Shown here: one piece after another, positions 22,697-35,200 of the stretch | How the letters are laid out: the number at the start of each line of letters is the position of its first letter | How positions within the stretch are numbered: position 1 is the stretch's first letter | Assembly: GCA_001599595.1 (NCBI GenBank) | Contig: BCHH01000015.1 | Coordinates: forward strand, 935,544-999,543 | From: Beverwykella pulmonaria | Lineage: Eukaryota > Ascomycota > Dothideomycetes > Pleosporales > Melanommataceae | Reading direction: 5' to 3' | Length of the DNA stretch: 64,000 bases | Notes under the pieces: generated by a model | Told to the model about the DNA's origin: nothing | The model's database searches: none | The model's input: only the letters and a program-made list of their open reading frames with translations | Made by a program: the position numbers and the translations under genes

Positions 22697-23799
22697 ATTT
22701 AACCCTAAGCCCTCTGTTCTTAGAGTACATGAAGTTTTTAAATTATTAGAGATCTAAGTTGTGCACACCTTTGGGTGTGGTATGGCCTCGAGTCTTTAGA
22801 TAGGTTAGCGACAGCCAATACAAGGTTTCAACTGGTAGCATTTAGATATGGCTAGTGGCTAAACAAGAAACAAGACTATTTTGAGGGATACTTCCATTTC
22901 CCAGAGGGCCCGTGTGTCTATTGATCACGTGACACGTCATGTGTATAGTCTCTCCGAATCCTTTGAGTATCCTGAAGGTTTGATCTCGTCTCTTATTTAT
23001 ATTGATAGAAAGAGTCTATTTACATCTTATCTATTTTGTTAGTTCTGTTCTCTGCCAGTGTCACCTTTACAATTAAATCCTTCCTGCCACCCGGTAGTTA
23101 TGATGCCCGATTTTAGCTCCCGCAGTGAGCTCGCTCCGGATCGCCCCCATTTCCAAGCTCTAACCTATTGCCCATCAGGATTCTGCTATAGGAGATTCTT
23201 ATGAAGGTACTGCTGACAGATGCCGTATCTGCTTTGATACCCTCCAGCGTGTGCAATGTGGGTCTCTAACCCAACACATCTGCCCCGTTTCCTTTGTCGG
23301 GCCACGCTTTAAGTAGTTTTCGAGCCGGGGAGAAAAATAAGCAAATTAGTAAGATATAAGGTATCGGAGTGCGCGGTCACGTTATATGGACGAGATAAAT
23401 CAGGGACTGAGTTGATTTAGAAGCTATGGAAATCGACGAGTATATATATCCAGCTATGACTAATCGAGACATGTGACTAAGCGTACAGTACACGTGGTAT
23501 CCAAGATCATATAGTGCACGTGATATTCACGTGATATACCGTGATATGAGGTTATTTACGTCAAATACTATCAAGCTCTTACCTTTCTAGTCGACCAAAA
23601 GATTCTTAGTACACCGGCTCATCACATTCCCAGTGCATCTGCGATAAAGCTCTTATCTTTTAGTACTAATACTCGCGTGTAGAGCGGAGCCTTCTCCAAG
23701 TAGGCGTCGAAATCATCCATATCGACATGGTGGTTGGAATCATCTGTGCCAGCGCAGATATAATTAGATTCGCCAACCTGATATATCTTTCATGAGGGC
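22697..23799. other. AT-rich intergenic region with CACGTG-containing sites
   Basis: No gene is supported. CACGTG hexamers occur near 22926, 23492, 23518 and 23529, the last three within about 45 bp of one another. The stretch around 22920-23100 resembles a decayed retrotransposon LTR in composition, but a partner repeat is not visible in the window. Confidence 0.35.
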
Positions 23800-24262
23800 T
23801 CATTTATTGCTCACATCCTGCTTAAGAAATCCTGCTTCCGAATCAACAGCTGAGGCTGCAGCAATTCTAGAGTAAGCCGGAGCGGATTTGCCTTCCATAC
23901 ACGTGGTCTCATCCTCACAATCTTCCGTGATCCACTAAATTATGCGAAGTGAGACCTATATAACTAATGAGGAGGGGTCGGAGAAATCCGCGTAAAGGGG
24001 CCCACTGTGGCATTGTGAAGAATGAATTGATTACCTGGAAACTGCTAGTACTAAAATCCACCATGCGCATCTGAGAAGTGCTATCGCTTTGTCCTATAGG
24101 ATTTCCAGTGAATGAAGTTGTAGGGGACACGACGTTGGCGACACAATAACATAGCCCGTAGAAGTATTGAGTGGTAGGAGTAGGACTCATCATGGATGAT
24201 GGGGCCAGAGCAGAAGCTGGATGACTACTTGAAGTGGAAGAGCATCTAGATGAAACCGACAT
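23800..24262 (-). CDS. Hypothetical small protein (two exons, tentative)
   Basis: An ATG at 24262 opens a Ser/Thr-rich exon (24262-24035). It can be joined through a 100-nt GT-AG intron in phase 0 to exon 23934-23800, giving 120 aa ending in EAGFLKQDVSNK. The second exon has coding-like composition (DCEDETTCMEGKSAPAYSR). No family is recognised. The flanks are AT-rich, so this could be a young gene or a chance assembly. Confidence 0.3.
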
Positions 24263-24984
24263 TGTACTTTTGTGGGGTATTGGAGAGACCTCGTATGAGA
24301 CGGGTGGGAATTTCCATGACCAGATGAAGTCGATCGCCCAGGAAGGGATGAACAGTATCTAGAGCGTTTGACGCTAGGCTCCCGAAGGCGTAGCGCCGTC
24401 AGTCCGCGTCAGTACGCGACGTTCAGCCATAGGCACAATTAGATAAGTCGTATTGTGAGGTATAAGAGTGATGGGCAACCAAGCGAAAGGTGAGCTGACT
24501 ACAAAATATCTCAGAATTTTTTTACATAGGTTTACATAAGCGATGGAAGAAGCCGGACTTGAGCGTGGTCGAATGAGGTGCAACCTCGTTAGGGTTGAGG
24601 TCGCCATCGGGGCCCGGCACCATGTTCGGCAGGCCGCATGGGCCGCCCGGCAGCAGCGGGAACTAGCTAGGCGAGACGCTAGGATGTGATAAAAACTACT
24701 GTGTAAGTCCGGGATAAATGTCCCCCTCAACAATTCAAAGGGTTTTTTTGGTGCCCCTCAGACAAGATCCTGGCCATTTTTGCCCTGCTATCATCACTGC
24801 GATCTCTTCTTATTATCCACTGTGTTGGCTTTTCTACTACTTATCACATAAATATCTTGACAGTGCTCTTCTTATTCCCTATCAAGGTTAAATGTCAAAG
24901 TTCCTAGTTATAAAAGCGTCAGTTAGGTGCTATTTGCTACCTCAGAGCAAGCGTCTCCATAAGCTCTATGAATAATAACCAGTT
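24263..24984. other. Intergenic, possible eroded repeat
   Basis: A minus-strand frame at 24733-24374 ends in the peptide ADGATPSGA-like TRTDGATPSGA. I associate this C-terminus with repeated hypothetical frames in fungal genomes, so it may be an old repeat. There is no supported gene. Confidence 0.25.
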
Positions 24985-25074
24985 ACGGAAAGCGGATATG
25001 AGCAAACCGGCAACAATTCAAGCGAGGAAAATCAAAACGCAAAACGTACTTCGCAAAAATCAACAAACACATGC

Positions 25075-25615
25075 TGTTGGTATTGTTGCAACAGCGGTGA
25101 TACACTGCTGCAACAACTGCTGTTGTCAATTACAAACTGTGGGTTTAACGCTAGCTTAGCGTCTAAACCTCTACAGCCCTATAAAGCTATGACTCTAGAT
25201 AGACTGCGAAAGACAAGACGAAAATTATAACTGAATATCCTACACCCGATATAGCCACCAGACTCTCCTAGACTGTTGGCCCGTATCACGTAGAACCAGT
25301 GACTCCGCTTCAACAATGGATACACGATTGTGATCGTGATCCCCCCAAACCGATACNCGATTGTGATCGTGATCACCCCCGAAACGGATACACGGTCGTG
25401 ACCGTGATCCAGAAGTCGATACACGGTCGTGACCGTGATCGCAAAACCCCTTCCGCCAACCCCCCGCAGCAACCAGTTCCTTCCAGTTACTGCCCCGGGA
25501 ATCTTCAGCTCACGCTCAGCAACACCATTACGGTTGACTGTAGGTTGAGTAGGTTCGTGTCCATTTCACCTTACCGCTCCGACCTACCGCAGTAGGCCGA
25601 GTAGCCGGTATACCG
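25075..25615. mobile_element. 541-bp nonautonomous insertion with 8-bp target duplication
   Basis: The left arm is split between ACACATGC at 25067-25074 and a second ACACATGC at 25616-25623. The right arm carries the unsplit site ACACATGCACACCC. This defines a precise insertion with an 8-bp target duplication, the length made by hAT-type transposases. The insert begins TGTTGGTATTGTTGC and ends GCCGGTATACCG, so its inverted ends are short and imperfect (GGTAT core). It encodes nothing and carries a satellite-like array. One ambiguous base (25357) lies inside. Confidence 0.75.
25318..25441. repeat. Four-copy array of a near-palindromic ~23-bp unit
   Basis: Four units of the form GATACACGGTCGTGACCGTG plus ATC are spaced about 31-35 bp apart, separated by C-rich or AG-rich spacers. 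Two units read CGATTGTGATCG where the others read CGGTCGTGACCG, differing by C-to-T and G-to-A changes. The core is nearly self-complementary. Confidence 0.8.
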
Positions 25616-26044
25616 ACACATGCACACCCATTAATAATAACATACCACCAACACAGAGCAAGGTTTAAATACAGAAAGCAGATATAAGCAAACTAGCAAC
25701 AATTTGAGTGAGGAAAATACAAATCTAAAACGCACATTGTAAAATTAACAAACACATACGTACTTACAAATAACAACATACTAACATACTAACATAGAGC
25801 AAGGTTTAAAGTTATATCTTACAGTGTCCTTATGTTTGCAACGTACAGCAGACAGTAAAAAGAAAAAGTGACAAAATTTATTAGCTCTATATAAACACTT
25901 TCTAAACGTGTTTGAAACGTGTTCTTAGCATGTTCCTTAATAAATAGGTTTTAAAGAAAAGTTTGTTTGATCTTTACATTCTCTTTATATAGACTTTATT
26001 ATATAATTTAGCTATTGTTTTACTACTTTTAAAGTAAAAGTTAA

Positions 26045-26135
26045 GTATTATCTTTAATCTTACTAAAAACATGTTAGAAGCGTATTAAAAACACGTTCAG
26101 AACGTGCTTTTAGTAAGATTAAAGATTTTACTTTA
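26045..26135. repeat. AT-rich foldback sequence (MITE-like)
   Basis: Inverted arms ATCTTTAATCTTACTAAAA and its complement flank a centre containing CACGTTC-A-GAACGTG, a smaller palindrome. The arms continue with weaker matching for about 20 bp outward. The structure lies in the left flank of the CGGGGAAAG box and has no counterpart at the right end, so it is probably a separate small insertion. Confidence 0.7.
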
Positions 26136-26147
26136 ACATCTCTTTTG

Positions 26148-26165
26148 TATATCGGGGAAAGTTTT
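26148..26165 (+). repeat. Left copy of the 18-bp CGGGGAAAG inverted box
   Basis: TATATCGGGGAAAGTTTT is the exact reverse complement of 44372-44389. It may be the true terminal repeat of the transposon or an internal transposase-binding site. Confidence 0.85.
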
Positions 26166-26369
26166 TTCGTGGCCAAATTGGCTCATGCCTGGCACGCGAT
26201 TGTGAGGCATAGTATGAATTGAATGCGCCTTGCAGGTTGAGTTCTGAACGTTGAAGTAGCTTCTACAACTAGCATGCGCCTGCAATGTTGTTGCGCATCG
26301 TGTTCCGCTTGTGCGATTAATGCAATGGCTGTGCTATGTTTTGGCGGGTGTTATTGTGCGCGCCCCACG

Positions 26370-26450
26370 GCCCTAATGTTTGCTCCTGACCCCCAATGTT
26401 TGTCCCACGACCCCAATGTTTGCTCCACGACCTCCCAACGTCGCTCCACG
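26370..26450. repeat. Left subterminal CCCCAATGTTTG repeats
   Basis: Several short repeats of the form CCACGACCCCAATGTTTG lie about 220 bp inside the left box. Matching CCCAATG elements occur in inverted orientation inside the right box, as expected of subterminal transposase-binding sites. Confidence 0.6.
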
Positions 26451-26734
26451 CCTGCCACGCCAACAACGATTCTGCTGCTAGCATTATATTGCCCTGCCAC
26501 ATCTGCCAGGAATACAGTCTTTAGCATACAGCATATAACATTAAGCTTTGTTTGTCGTGTTTACGCTGTGCTCTCGTCCACAGTACACTCTGTCTTTAAT
26601 GTTATTGAATAGAGCGTTCTTGCATTCACAGTTCACTTTGCATGCGATTGCGCACTTGTGTTAGAAAACGCTTGTGCAAGCTATAGCATTGCTCGTCATC
26701 CATATCTAAACCGCACTCTCCTCCACAGTATACT

Positions 26735-27940
26735 GCTATCTCTAATCACATTGCCGTCTTACATACAGCCTAGCTGCATGCTGTATTGCAAACCTACACC
26801 AAATTCTTTGCTTCTCAATCACGCTGCTCCTTTAGTAGACGCTTTTCCTAATTAGCATTCTTCCTCATCAGCTCTTCAATCTGCCTAGCCTGGCACTCCT
26901 TCGCCAACTCGTTCTACATAGCACAGAGTGACACTGTCAAGGGTACTGTACTCTACGACACAGTACCTCCAAACAACAGTCCTGAAAAGTACTGTACTTT
27001 ACGACACAGTGCTTCCTAAACAATGGTCCTAACAAGTACTGTACTCTACAACACAGTACCTCCTAAACAACAGTCCCAACAAGTACTGTGCTTTACAACA
27101 TAGTACCCTTCCAACCAACAGTCGCAACAAGTACTGTCCTCTACGACACAGTACTCTCCAAACAATAAGCTTAGCAACTAGCCAACCTAACCTAAAATGT
27201 TTAACTGAGCCCCAACTAGGCTTAGCCAGCGCACAAACTAGACCCTAGTGCGCAAATTATGCCAAGCACTTATTAAACGCGAAGGACCTCAGGATAACCT
27301 TCTTATACAACGTCTTATATAATAATTTATCGCACCTAAGATTGCATCTATAAGCATGCCAAACTTAGTTTAATTGTTGGCGGGCTCGCTAGAGAATGTC
27401 ATACACATCCTAAAGTTGTTCACCGCCTGTTACTAGTGGGGCTAAACTTCTATCTCCCTATTATCTACAAGGGATTCTATTAATTAATCCCTCCCTACAT
27501 TATCTCCATCTAGGTAGCTCTTCAACATCGCGACTGCTGTAGACATCAACTAAGGTGAGATATGTTCTGACGCGCCAAATGCCCACAAACGTGTAATGCT
27601 GTGGATATGTGAGAGGTTGAGCAGGGATTGCAATAAGCTGTGGCGCAGAGGGTGAGCAGGTTCAAGGCGTAGGGGGCTTATTGGATTGTTTAAGGTTTTC
27701 TAATGAGCTCGCCGCATTGTATACACTGCAGTGGTGAAGGTGCAAACGACCTGTCGCATTTAAGTGTGCGTAATGTAACTAGTTGCAGAGCATTGCGACA
27801 TAAGGACAGGCGCACAGGCGCAGGCACATCCCTAGAGTGCGTGGTTGTTTATACCATGGGATTTCACGCGTTGCTGCAGCTAGTATATTTAGACTACAAC
27901 AGGGATGGATTAGGCTAGATGCTAGTTTAGTAGTACACAG
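26735..27940. repeat. Internally deleted second copy of the minus-strand transposon gene
   Basis: Three blocks align in order with the larger region to the right: about 26740-26920 with 29150-29335, 27351-27530 with 34662-34830, and 27629-27915 with 35651-35940. The long intervening coding stretch is missing or replaced by the tandem array. The copies differ mainly by transitions. This is a deletion derivative sitting next to the longer copy. Confidence 0.65.
26943..27175. repeat. Five-copy ~46-bp tandem array with TACTCT-N5-ACAGTA core
   Basis: Five units contain GTACTGTACTCTACGACACA followed by GTAC, then CTCC(T/A)AAACAACAGTCC-like spacers. Each carries the 17-bp dyad TACTCT-N5-ACAGTA with one or two transitions. 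The same dyad is scattered through the rest of the element in both orientations. Confidence 0.8.
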
Positions 27941-27949
27941 CGTTAGCTT

Positions 27950-29209
27950 GTCAACTTAGACTGTAAGGTCTTAGGTTTTTAACTACGCAAAGGCACCTTT
28001 ACTAAAGCTAGGCCCTATACTACACTAGAACAAGTTACTAGGGGCGTAGATCCTACTAACTTAGGGCCCTAATAGCCTTCTCTTACAGCAACGCAGTTCC
28101 ACAGTACCATTATTCTAGCGCTGGGGTTGTTGTTGCTGCTAGTAGATTGTAGGGTAGTTGATTAGACGTGTTGCTAAAGAATTTAGTAATTTAGTAGAGG
28201 TGGTAAATCTGTTCCTGGCAGTGAAATTTTAATTATGTGGGTTGGCAGAATTGTGACGTTGTGACATTATAGAGGTTGGTAAAGGTAAGGCGGTAATGTT
28301 TTGCCCTTGCGTGCTCAAGGGCTGGTGTCCCTAGCTATAGGAGAAGAGTTGTGAATTGTGTGATATAATCAACGTAGGCTTAGTGTGAGACTGTATCTAG
28401 TAGTTGTTGAGGGCTCTGCAATCACGGCGGGGCTATTACAATAGGAGAGGTGTGGGTATAGTCTATGTCCCTACAAATACATCTAGTCCTTTAAGAGGAG
28501 TCTGCTGTAAACTTAAGCAATATCACTAGCAGGATCTTCGTCCTTGCGTAAATGCACTTATACGTTAGGCTCTAGGGTGTCCTCTGTGGTCTTCCACTAG
28601 AGAGGGGGTTGCGTCTGTTTTAAAGGCTTTGTCACGCTTTGCTAGCTATAGGTGTCTTGTGTTACGCAAGTTGTTAACAATTGGTTAGAGGAGAGTTTAG
28701 GGGGGGGGAGAGGGGGGGGATCCTACTTAGTTAATCTGCGTATGTTTAAAGCTGCGTCTAGCGTTGCTTAGTAACCTAGTTAGATATGCTAGACAGCTAT
28801 TTGAGCAGAGAGCTAAAAGTAGGTTAGCAAGGGCATGTGATAGGGTTGTTATAAGCAGAACAGTATTGCGACAACAACAGTCTGGTAACAGTGCTAAGTA
28901 CAAGAATATGCCAACAAGGCAAAGGGCAACAATGGAATTACGCTATTCTTCCCTGGCATTAAGTCTTGGGAGAGGCCAAGAGTACAGATGAGATTTAAAC
29001 TCTTACCTACAACCTAGGTTATGTCAAGAGTATAGACAAGACTTAAACTCTTATCCACAGTTTAGATAATTTTACAGTAACAGTACTAATGTATTGCATA
29101 GTGTCTCCTTAAACTGTACTCTTATTTACAGTTCTATTAGCAGGTTCTCCGCCACCTATAATTGCATTACTATCCTATATCCAGCTTAATTGCATGTCGT
29201 ACCGCAGAC
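27950..29209. other. Noncoding interior of the large transposon
   Basis: No protein similarity is visible. Poly-G runs occur near 28690-28720. Copies of the AGAGTA/TACTCT dyad occur around 28975-29130, for example aACTCT-TATCC-ACAGTT near 29048. Confidence 0.4.
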
Positions 29210-32200
29210 CTACGCCATCTCCTCCCTAACTCTAGTGCGCTGCTCCTTCTGCAGGCGCTCTTCCTCTTTAGCGTTCCTCTTTAGCAGCTCTTTAATCTCT
29301 GTATTCTTGCACTTGGTTGCAAACTTGTTCTTCACTTTGTTCTTCTTGTAAATGAGACTCTCAACGTAGGATTCATAGTGTACGAGCCAGTTCACGTTAA
29401 CAAGCGGTGCTAGTTGGCCAATTCAGTATCCGCAGTTGTTGAACTAGACTGCCTTGGCGTTGATGGGGTGGGGCTCAAGTCCTTTGAACACATAGCCCTG
29501 TACTAGGTTAATAGACTAGCACACTACCTTCAATCTGGCAACTATAATACCCACGTTATTTAGAACCTCATCTGTCTTGTTATCCCACACTTTCCCCCAC
29601 TTCTCTACTGTGGCGTCTCTGTCTGTGCCCTTGCCAATCCAAGCAATTGCTCCTGCACTGTACTCTTTAGCTAGCTTCTGTGGAGCTATTAGTACTGTTG
29701 CAAGAGTATAAGTATATTCCTTAATGTGTACTTACTGCATAGAGGATGGCCTTGCAGATTCTAGAATTTGTCACAACGCAGTACTTGCTCCTGTATTCTA
29801 GGTATTCTCCAAGACTCTTTAGATTAGGGTGTGGGATTCAACTTGTTGTTGCGCACGTCTCTGCTAGTGTTAACAGAATGTGGTCCATCTTCGCGGAACC
29901 CTTGCAAATATTGCTAATAATAGTGTACATCTACAACCCCCTAATTTTTGCCAGGTCGTCAATAATTTTATCTAGCGCGTTATTGTCCTTACCCAGCTAA
30001 TCCTCCTATTTTGCCTTCTTTCTAAGGATTGTAGGTGCTTCTAGGTGGTCAACCTAGTACTTCTCTACAGCAGTAAGAAAGTTTAGGAAGCAGGCAAGTA
30101 TACAAGCCTTTGAGTAGCTCTAAGGATTAACCTTTAAGGCCTGCTTAGGTTTTAGTTTGGGGTAGTTTAACTGTGCTCTGCCAAGTGCTTCCCACTCTTC
30201 CAATACTTTGTAGTTAGCTTTAGCTAGCTGTGTCTTAATGTTGTTCTTAATTTTAAGTAGTTGAGCGTGGGGCTTATCCTCAAACTGTACTAGCTTGTAT
30301 TCCACTTTTAGTTTACTATTAAGTAGGTCTAGTTTTTTGCCCTACAGGTTAACTAATCTGTATTTACAAGCAACAAAGTATTCACGGATGACCCACGCGA
30401 ACGCGTTAAGTAGTTTTGTCATAGACGTGTTAGTTTTAAGCTGCGCAGTGATTAAAGTGCCTTTGCTCTTAGAGCTAGTTTGTATCTTCTTCTTAAAATT
30501 CTTCTAGGTTGCTATTGAGGATTTTAAGTCCATATCTAACAGCGCCTTAAGTGCCAGATTAGTATGCCCATGCGTAGGCTCGCGCTTGATACACTTTATA
30601 GCAAACACTATTGTGGTGTTGATACTGTTGGCAAGTGCTGAGCTGGTGATACCTATAAAAGACAGCGTTAGTTCTAGATGCACCTTGTTCTTTATAGGGT
30701 CCACAATCTGCTTGTAAGTGATGGTGCCAGCGCTCCCTGCTAAGTGCAGCTTATTAATAACAACCTATGCAGCATAGAAGAGGTTATATACTATTGTAAT
30801 ATTCTTAGTCACACTAGCATAGTTGGTATACTTTGCCTAGCGTTAAGCTTGGTTTATCTGAAATCCATTATACTTGCTGCTCTTGCTGTAGAATTGCTGG
30901 TTGAGCATCTTCCGTGCCTGCTCTTTTAAGTCTCGCAACTGTTTTACGTTCCTCTCTAGCGTCTGCTTGAGCTTCTTCTGTACCTTATTATAGTCTTTTG
31001 TTAACTTGTCTGTCCTGTCTAGGTCAAGCACATAGTACAGCTGGGTTTCCCACAACTTGTTTGTAGTTATAATAATAAACTGTGCGCTTGTAGGGCTCAA
31101 CGTTGTAGTTATGGCTCCTTTTATTGTACCCTAGCTAGAAGGTCTAGAATAGTCAACTTCTTCTGCACTTAGTTTATCTGGACAGCTATACGCTAATCGC
31201 GCCTTTGCCTAGTCTAGTTGCAGGAATATCTCCCTAATGTCCTCCTCTGTCATCTAGTAGTACAGTCTGTTCTGTTCACCTCTATATCACTCACAGAACT
31301 TCCTGCCCTTGTGATGTAGGACAATTATTTTAGGCTTCTACTTGGGTTAAGTCTTATTTATTAGCCTGCTGTCCTTAAACACCCTTACAAACTCCTTTGG
31401 GAATGGCTCAACGCCATTAGGGAAGGCAGATATAAAGGTTGCTCTAGTTTGTGGTTCTCTACCTTTAAATGTGCTGTCTAGTCTAAGAGACAGATGCTGT
31501 TTGGGGTGCAGCTTACCCTTGTACTTCTTAAGCACAAGAATAAGGTTGAGGCCCTAAGTGCACACAGTTATAAGCGTCTTCCTAAATCCCATATTATTAC
31601 CCTGCATACAGGCACGTTTTGGCCCAAACAGCATATTATGCATAACATCAATTCTAACATATTAATAGGCTATTAGGCTGAGCGACAGACTGTAGCTTAT
31701 GTCCTCATGGATAGGGATGTAGCGCGGCGTGTTTTAGTTTAATTGCTTATAGAGCGCCTTTATAGAAACCTTAAACGTGCTTGATGCTGATTGCTAGTTA
31801 TTAATGGAGGCCCTCATCACTGTTACGCCCGCACTTGACTCTGCAACTCTTGTGCTCGTGCTGTGTATATTAGTAATATACTGTGCCTGAGAGTAAAATC
31901 CACTTACTACTTGTTTATAAAATCCTTAACATTGTTGTCTAGGTTGAGATCTGGGTCAAGATCTAGGTCATCCTCTTCTCTAGGGTCTATCTCCTCTGTG
32001 GGAAGTAGGGCAGCATATCACAGTTTCTTTAGCTTCACCCTAGGGTCTGATTGCTTACTGGTCTCACTCTTTTTTGCGCTTTGCTTGCTGTGTACTAGGG
32101 GGGTGTCTGTTCCTAGGGCACTATTTAGTTTCTTTGGAGTAGCTGGTGGTTGTGTATTGCCACTTCCACAATTAGGACTAGTAGTTGGACCACCACTGCC

Positions 32201-35200
32201 GCTGCCACTACCGCTGTGTGGTTCCCCGCCGCCGTTGCTTCTCTTATTATAAGGGCTAGGTATGGTGGGTTGTGGTATGGGCGCACTGTGTGGTGCTGGC
32301 GCGGCTTGTGGGCGCAAAGGAAGGACTAGCAGCGCATTAGGCATGCTTCAACTAGCTGTTGAGTCAATGTTAGTGTTGTACTGTGGCGAGAGTATGTGAA
32401 ATAGAATACGTACCTTTCCAGCCTCGCTGCTCACCCATCACCACCAACTTGAGCACGAACTAATTATCCTGATAGATGCTGTTGACAAAGTCATTAAGGG
32501 CTGCCTCAAGCTTGTGTTGGCTCTGGACATTATTATTATTGTATTGCATACTATTGCTCCTCTAGTTGACAGCATGCTGGGCGTTGATTGCTATGCGAAG
32601 GAGTTCGTACTTTGGGTTGGCAGGCGTGATAGGCCTTGTTCTGTTGCTCTCCCAGTCTTCAACTGTGCATAATTGCTTCATTAGAATGCGCGTAAGGACG
32701 GCACTAGACAGGTTGCGCACTACAATGTTCTGGTTGCGGAGGTCGCGATCTTTAAGAGCGGGCTGCTTGACAATGCTTATCCAACCAAATACACTTGCAG
32801 CTCTGCTTGCGTATAACTAGGTAGGTGACACTGTGGTAGACGCGCGACTAGCCCTGCTGTAGCTAGTGCCTAGTTCCTGTCTGATTAGGGGCAAGATCCT
32901 ATATGTGCTGTAATTTAATCTAATCTTATCCCGCGCATCTTGTAATATACGTAGCAGCGCCTCTTTCTTAACTAAGTCTAGCACAACATAATTGTCTGTC
33001 CTAAGCAGATTGGGTGTTGCCTACGTTAACTTATTTGTAAGGAATTCGTGAAGGGCCTTGCGCGCAGGCTGCTAGTACAAGGAATTAGCTTCACCTTAGG
33101 CTCCTTTAAGACATTTAGGGTCACTAGCAAGGAACTCAACTGCCTCACGGACAATTGCATTGTATTGTTTCCTAGACACTTAATAGCACTTAAGCAGGTG
33201 TTTGGTGTACAGAGGGATTTGTCCTGCTTTTGTGCCTTGGCTAGTAAGGAGCTGGAGGTAGGCGGCTTTATTATTAGGCGCGTCCTGGATATTGATCAGC
33301 TCGTTGTCTAACACGTCTAATTCTATAAATTGTGATGTGTTTGCCATTGTTGCTCTATGCTGCCAAGGGGCGTAGTATAGGTCAGGCTAGTAAGATGTGG
33401 GCCTCAATTACTGCAGGCACTATAGCAGACAGGGTTAGGACTAGGGTGTGATGCGGGTCTGGTGGAATAAGGAAGGTGGCGCGCTAGTGTTGTGTGGGAG
33501 AACTCTGTTAGCTAAGCGCACAGACAATTAACCTAGGCCTAGTCTGTTTTTGGCAGGATTCAAGAGACTTTATACTCTGTGCAACAGTTTATTTTACAAT
33601 TTTGGATTTTAACTTCCTTACTGCACGGCCACCTCACACATATTTGCAAGTATAGTATTGTTACTCTGTTGTAGGACGCATTTGCACTTAGATAGCATTA
33701 GTTGCTTATACAAGCAGGCTGTACTATTCCTGCATACTCTTGGTGAGAGTATATTTACTTACTAATGCAACTGTAGGCTGCAAAACCTAGCTGCAGCTTA
33801 CACTGCGCAAGAACAATAGTGCTTGCTGCGCAATAATTCCCACCCTACCTATGCCACACGTCCGCCCAATGTCATATGCTAGGTACCTATTCCTTGCAGC
33901 CCTTTCCCTTCTTGTCCATCATGCTGCTTAATCTGCTGATTAAATTGCGATCATCATCGTCTAACTTAGCCTTGTTGCTATGCATGCTCGCTTTATAATC
34001 GTCCTCCCCTGCTCCAGCATACGCTGTGTCTTTAAAATCCTCAACCTCTTCTTTAGAGATCTCTAGTAGCTCTTCCCTGGTCAGCTTGGTCAGATTGGCC
34101 ATAACTGCTGCTATCTTCTTTGCGCTCTCCTCGCCCTTCACTCTGGCTCCCCAAAGGGGTCTGGCTGAGGGTGTGTGTATATTGCCTTGTGGCATAGTAG
34201 TCTCTCTAGCTGCACTAGTCCTGTAAGACGTTGTAGATTTGCAAGGTATCTAACTGTTGGAGAACTTCCTCCTCTTCTTAGGTAACTCTTCTAGTGTTTT
34301 GTGGCCATTAGGTGCGGCAAACTGCACACTTGGGGAAGGAGGAGGCGCAGTCTTGTAGAGAGGAAGTGACAGCATTAGGGTTGTAGTTGAATTGTCCATG
34401 TCTACGCAACAATACTGTTAGCTAGAGTATACTTTGCTACTAATTACATTATCAACATACTATAGTCACCCTCTCTGTCTACGTCTATTTGTTGAGGTAG
34501 GCTGACAGGGTTATAAATGTCTGTAGTTATACTGTCAGCAAGAGTGCGGAATAAATCTGTGGCGCTACTGTCTGTACCCATTGCATCTTCCTGTGCCAGG
34601 CTAATGTCAAGCGTTAAGCACATGTTAGTGTGCCGCTAAGGACTTGTAATAAAATTATTAATAAGCATACTAAACTAAGTTTGGTCATTGGCAGGCTCAC
34701 AGAAGAACGTTGTCCACATCCTAAAGTTGTTCACCACCCATCACTAGTAGGACAGAACTGCCATCTCCCTATTATTGATGAGGAACTCTATTAATTAATT
34801 CCTCCCTACATCATCTCTGTCTAGAATTGCACCCTCATTGGCTAGAAGCTCCTTGTTCCCAATGAGCAGGCGGAATAGGACGCAAGTAATAGTGGTGAGT
34901 GACTCTGAGTCCAGAATCCTAATATTAAAGTGCCTGATGCTTGACAGCGGCATCTCCAAGAGGCAGTAACCTGCGGATACCTTGGCTTGGGGACCAAGCC
35001 TGACAGATAAGCTGCTATAGTGTTGGGCGTGTGGATGCTGCGGGGTTGAATTACGTAGAGCGGCATTTGGGAATTGAGCAAATGGATTCTGTTGTGGGGT
35101 GGCGGGTGTGGGTGTCTCCTTGAACTTTTGCCTAATCTCTTTCTCTAGTTTCTTAACTTGTTCTGTGACCTTGCCCTTCGCCTTAAACACAAGCGTGCGC

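Larger units (their letters stand above)
24985..25880. repeat. Left inverted arm with tandem duplication
   Basis: Two tandem versions of the arm occur: one at about 24985-25670 (interrupted by a 541-bp insertion) and one at about 25670-25830. The second differs largely by C-to-T and G-to-A changes, for example TTCAAGCGAGG against TTTGAGTGAGG. The right arm (44498-44673) corresponds to the uninterrupted form. Confidence 0.75.

Noticed and set aside
22920..23120. Copia-type LTR and start of a gag frame
   Set aside because: Composition is suggestive (CACGTGAC, T-rich leader) but no second LTR, primer site or polyprotein motif is visible.
23490..23550. Cluster of CACGTG sites as a functional regulatory element
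   Set aside because: Three sites lie close together, but no gene start is nearby and the region is AT-rich debris; listed only descriptively.
25179..25595. Overlapping ORFs of about 97 aa on both strands at the satellite array
   Set aside because: Both arise from the near-palindromic repeat and include the ambiguous base; there is no protein evidence.
26943..27175. CRISPR-like array
   Set aside because: Repeats and spacers are both conserved and the host is a fungus; this is a tandem repeat of a transposon.
31863..32252. 129-aa hydrophobic plus-strand ORF in the transposon
   Set aside because: It is the complement of the Gly/Ser/Pro-rich minus-strand segment, so Leu/Ser/Pro runs are expected by chance.
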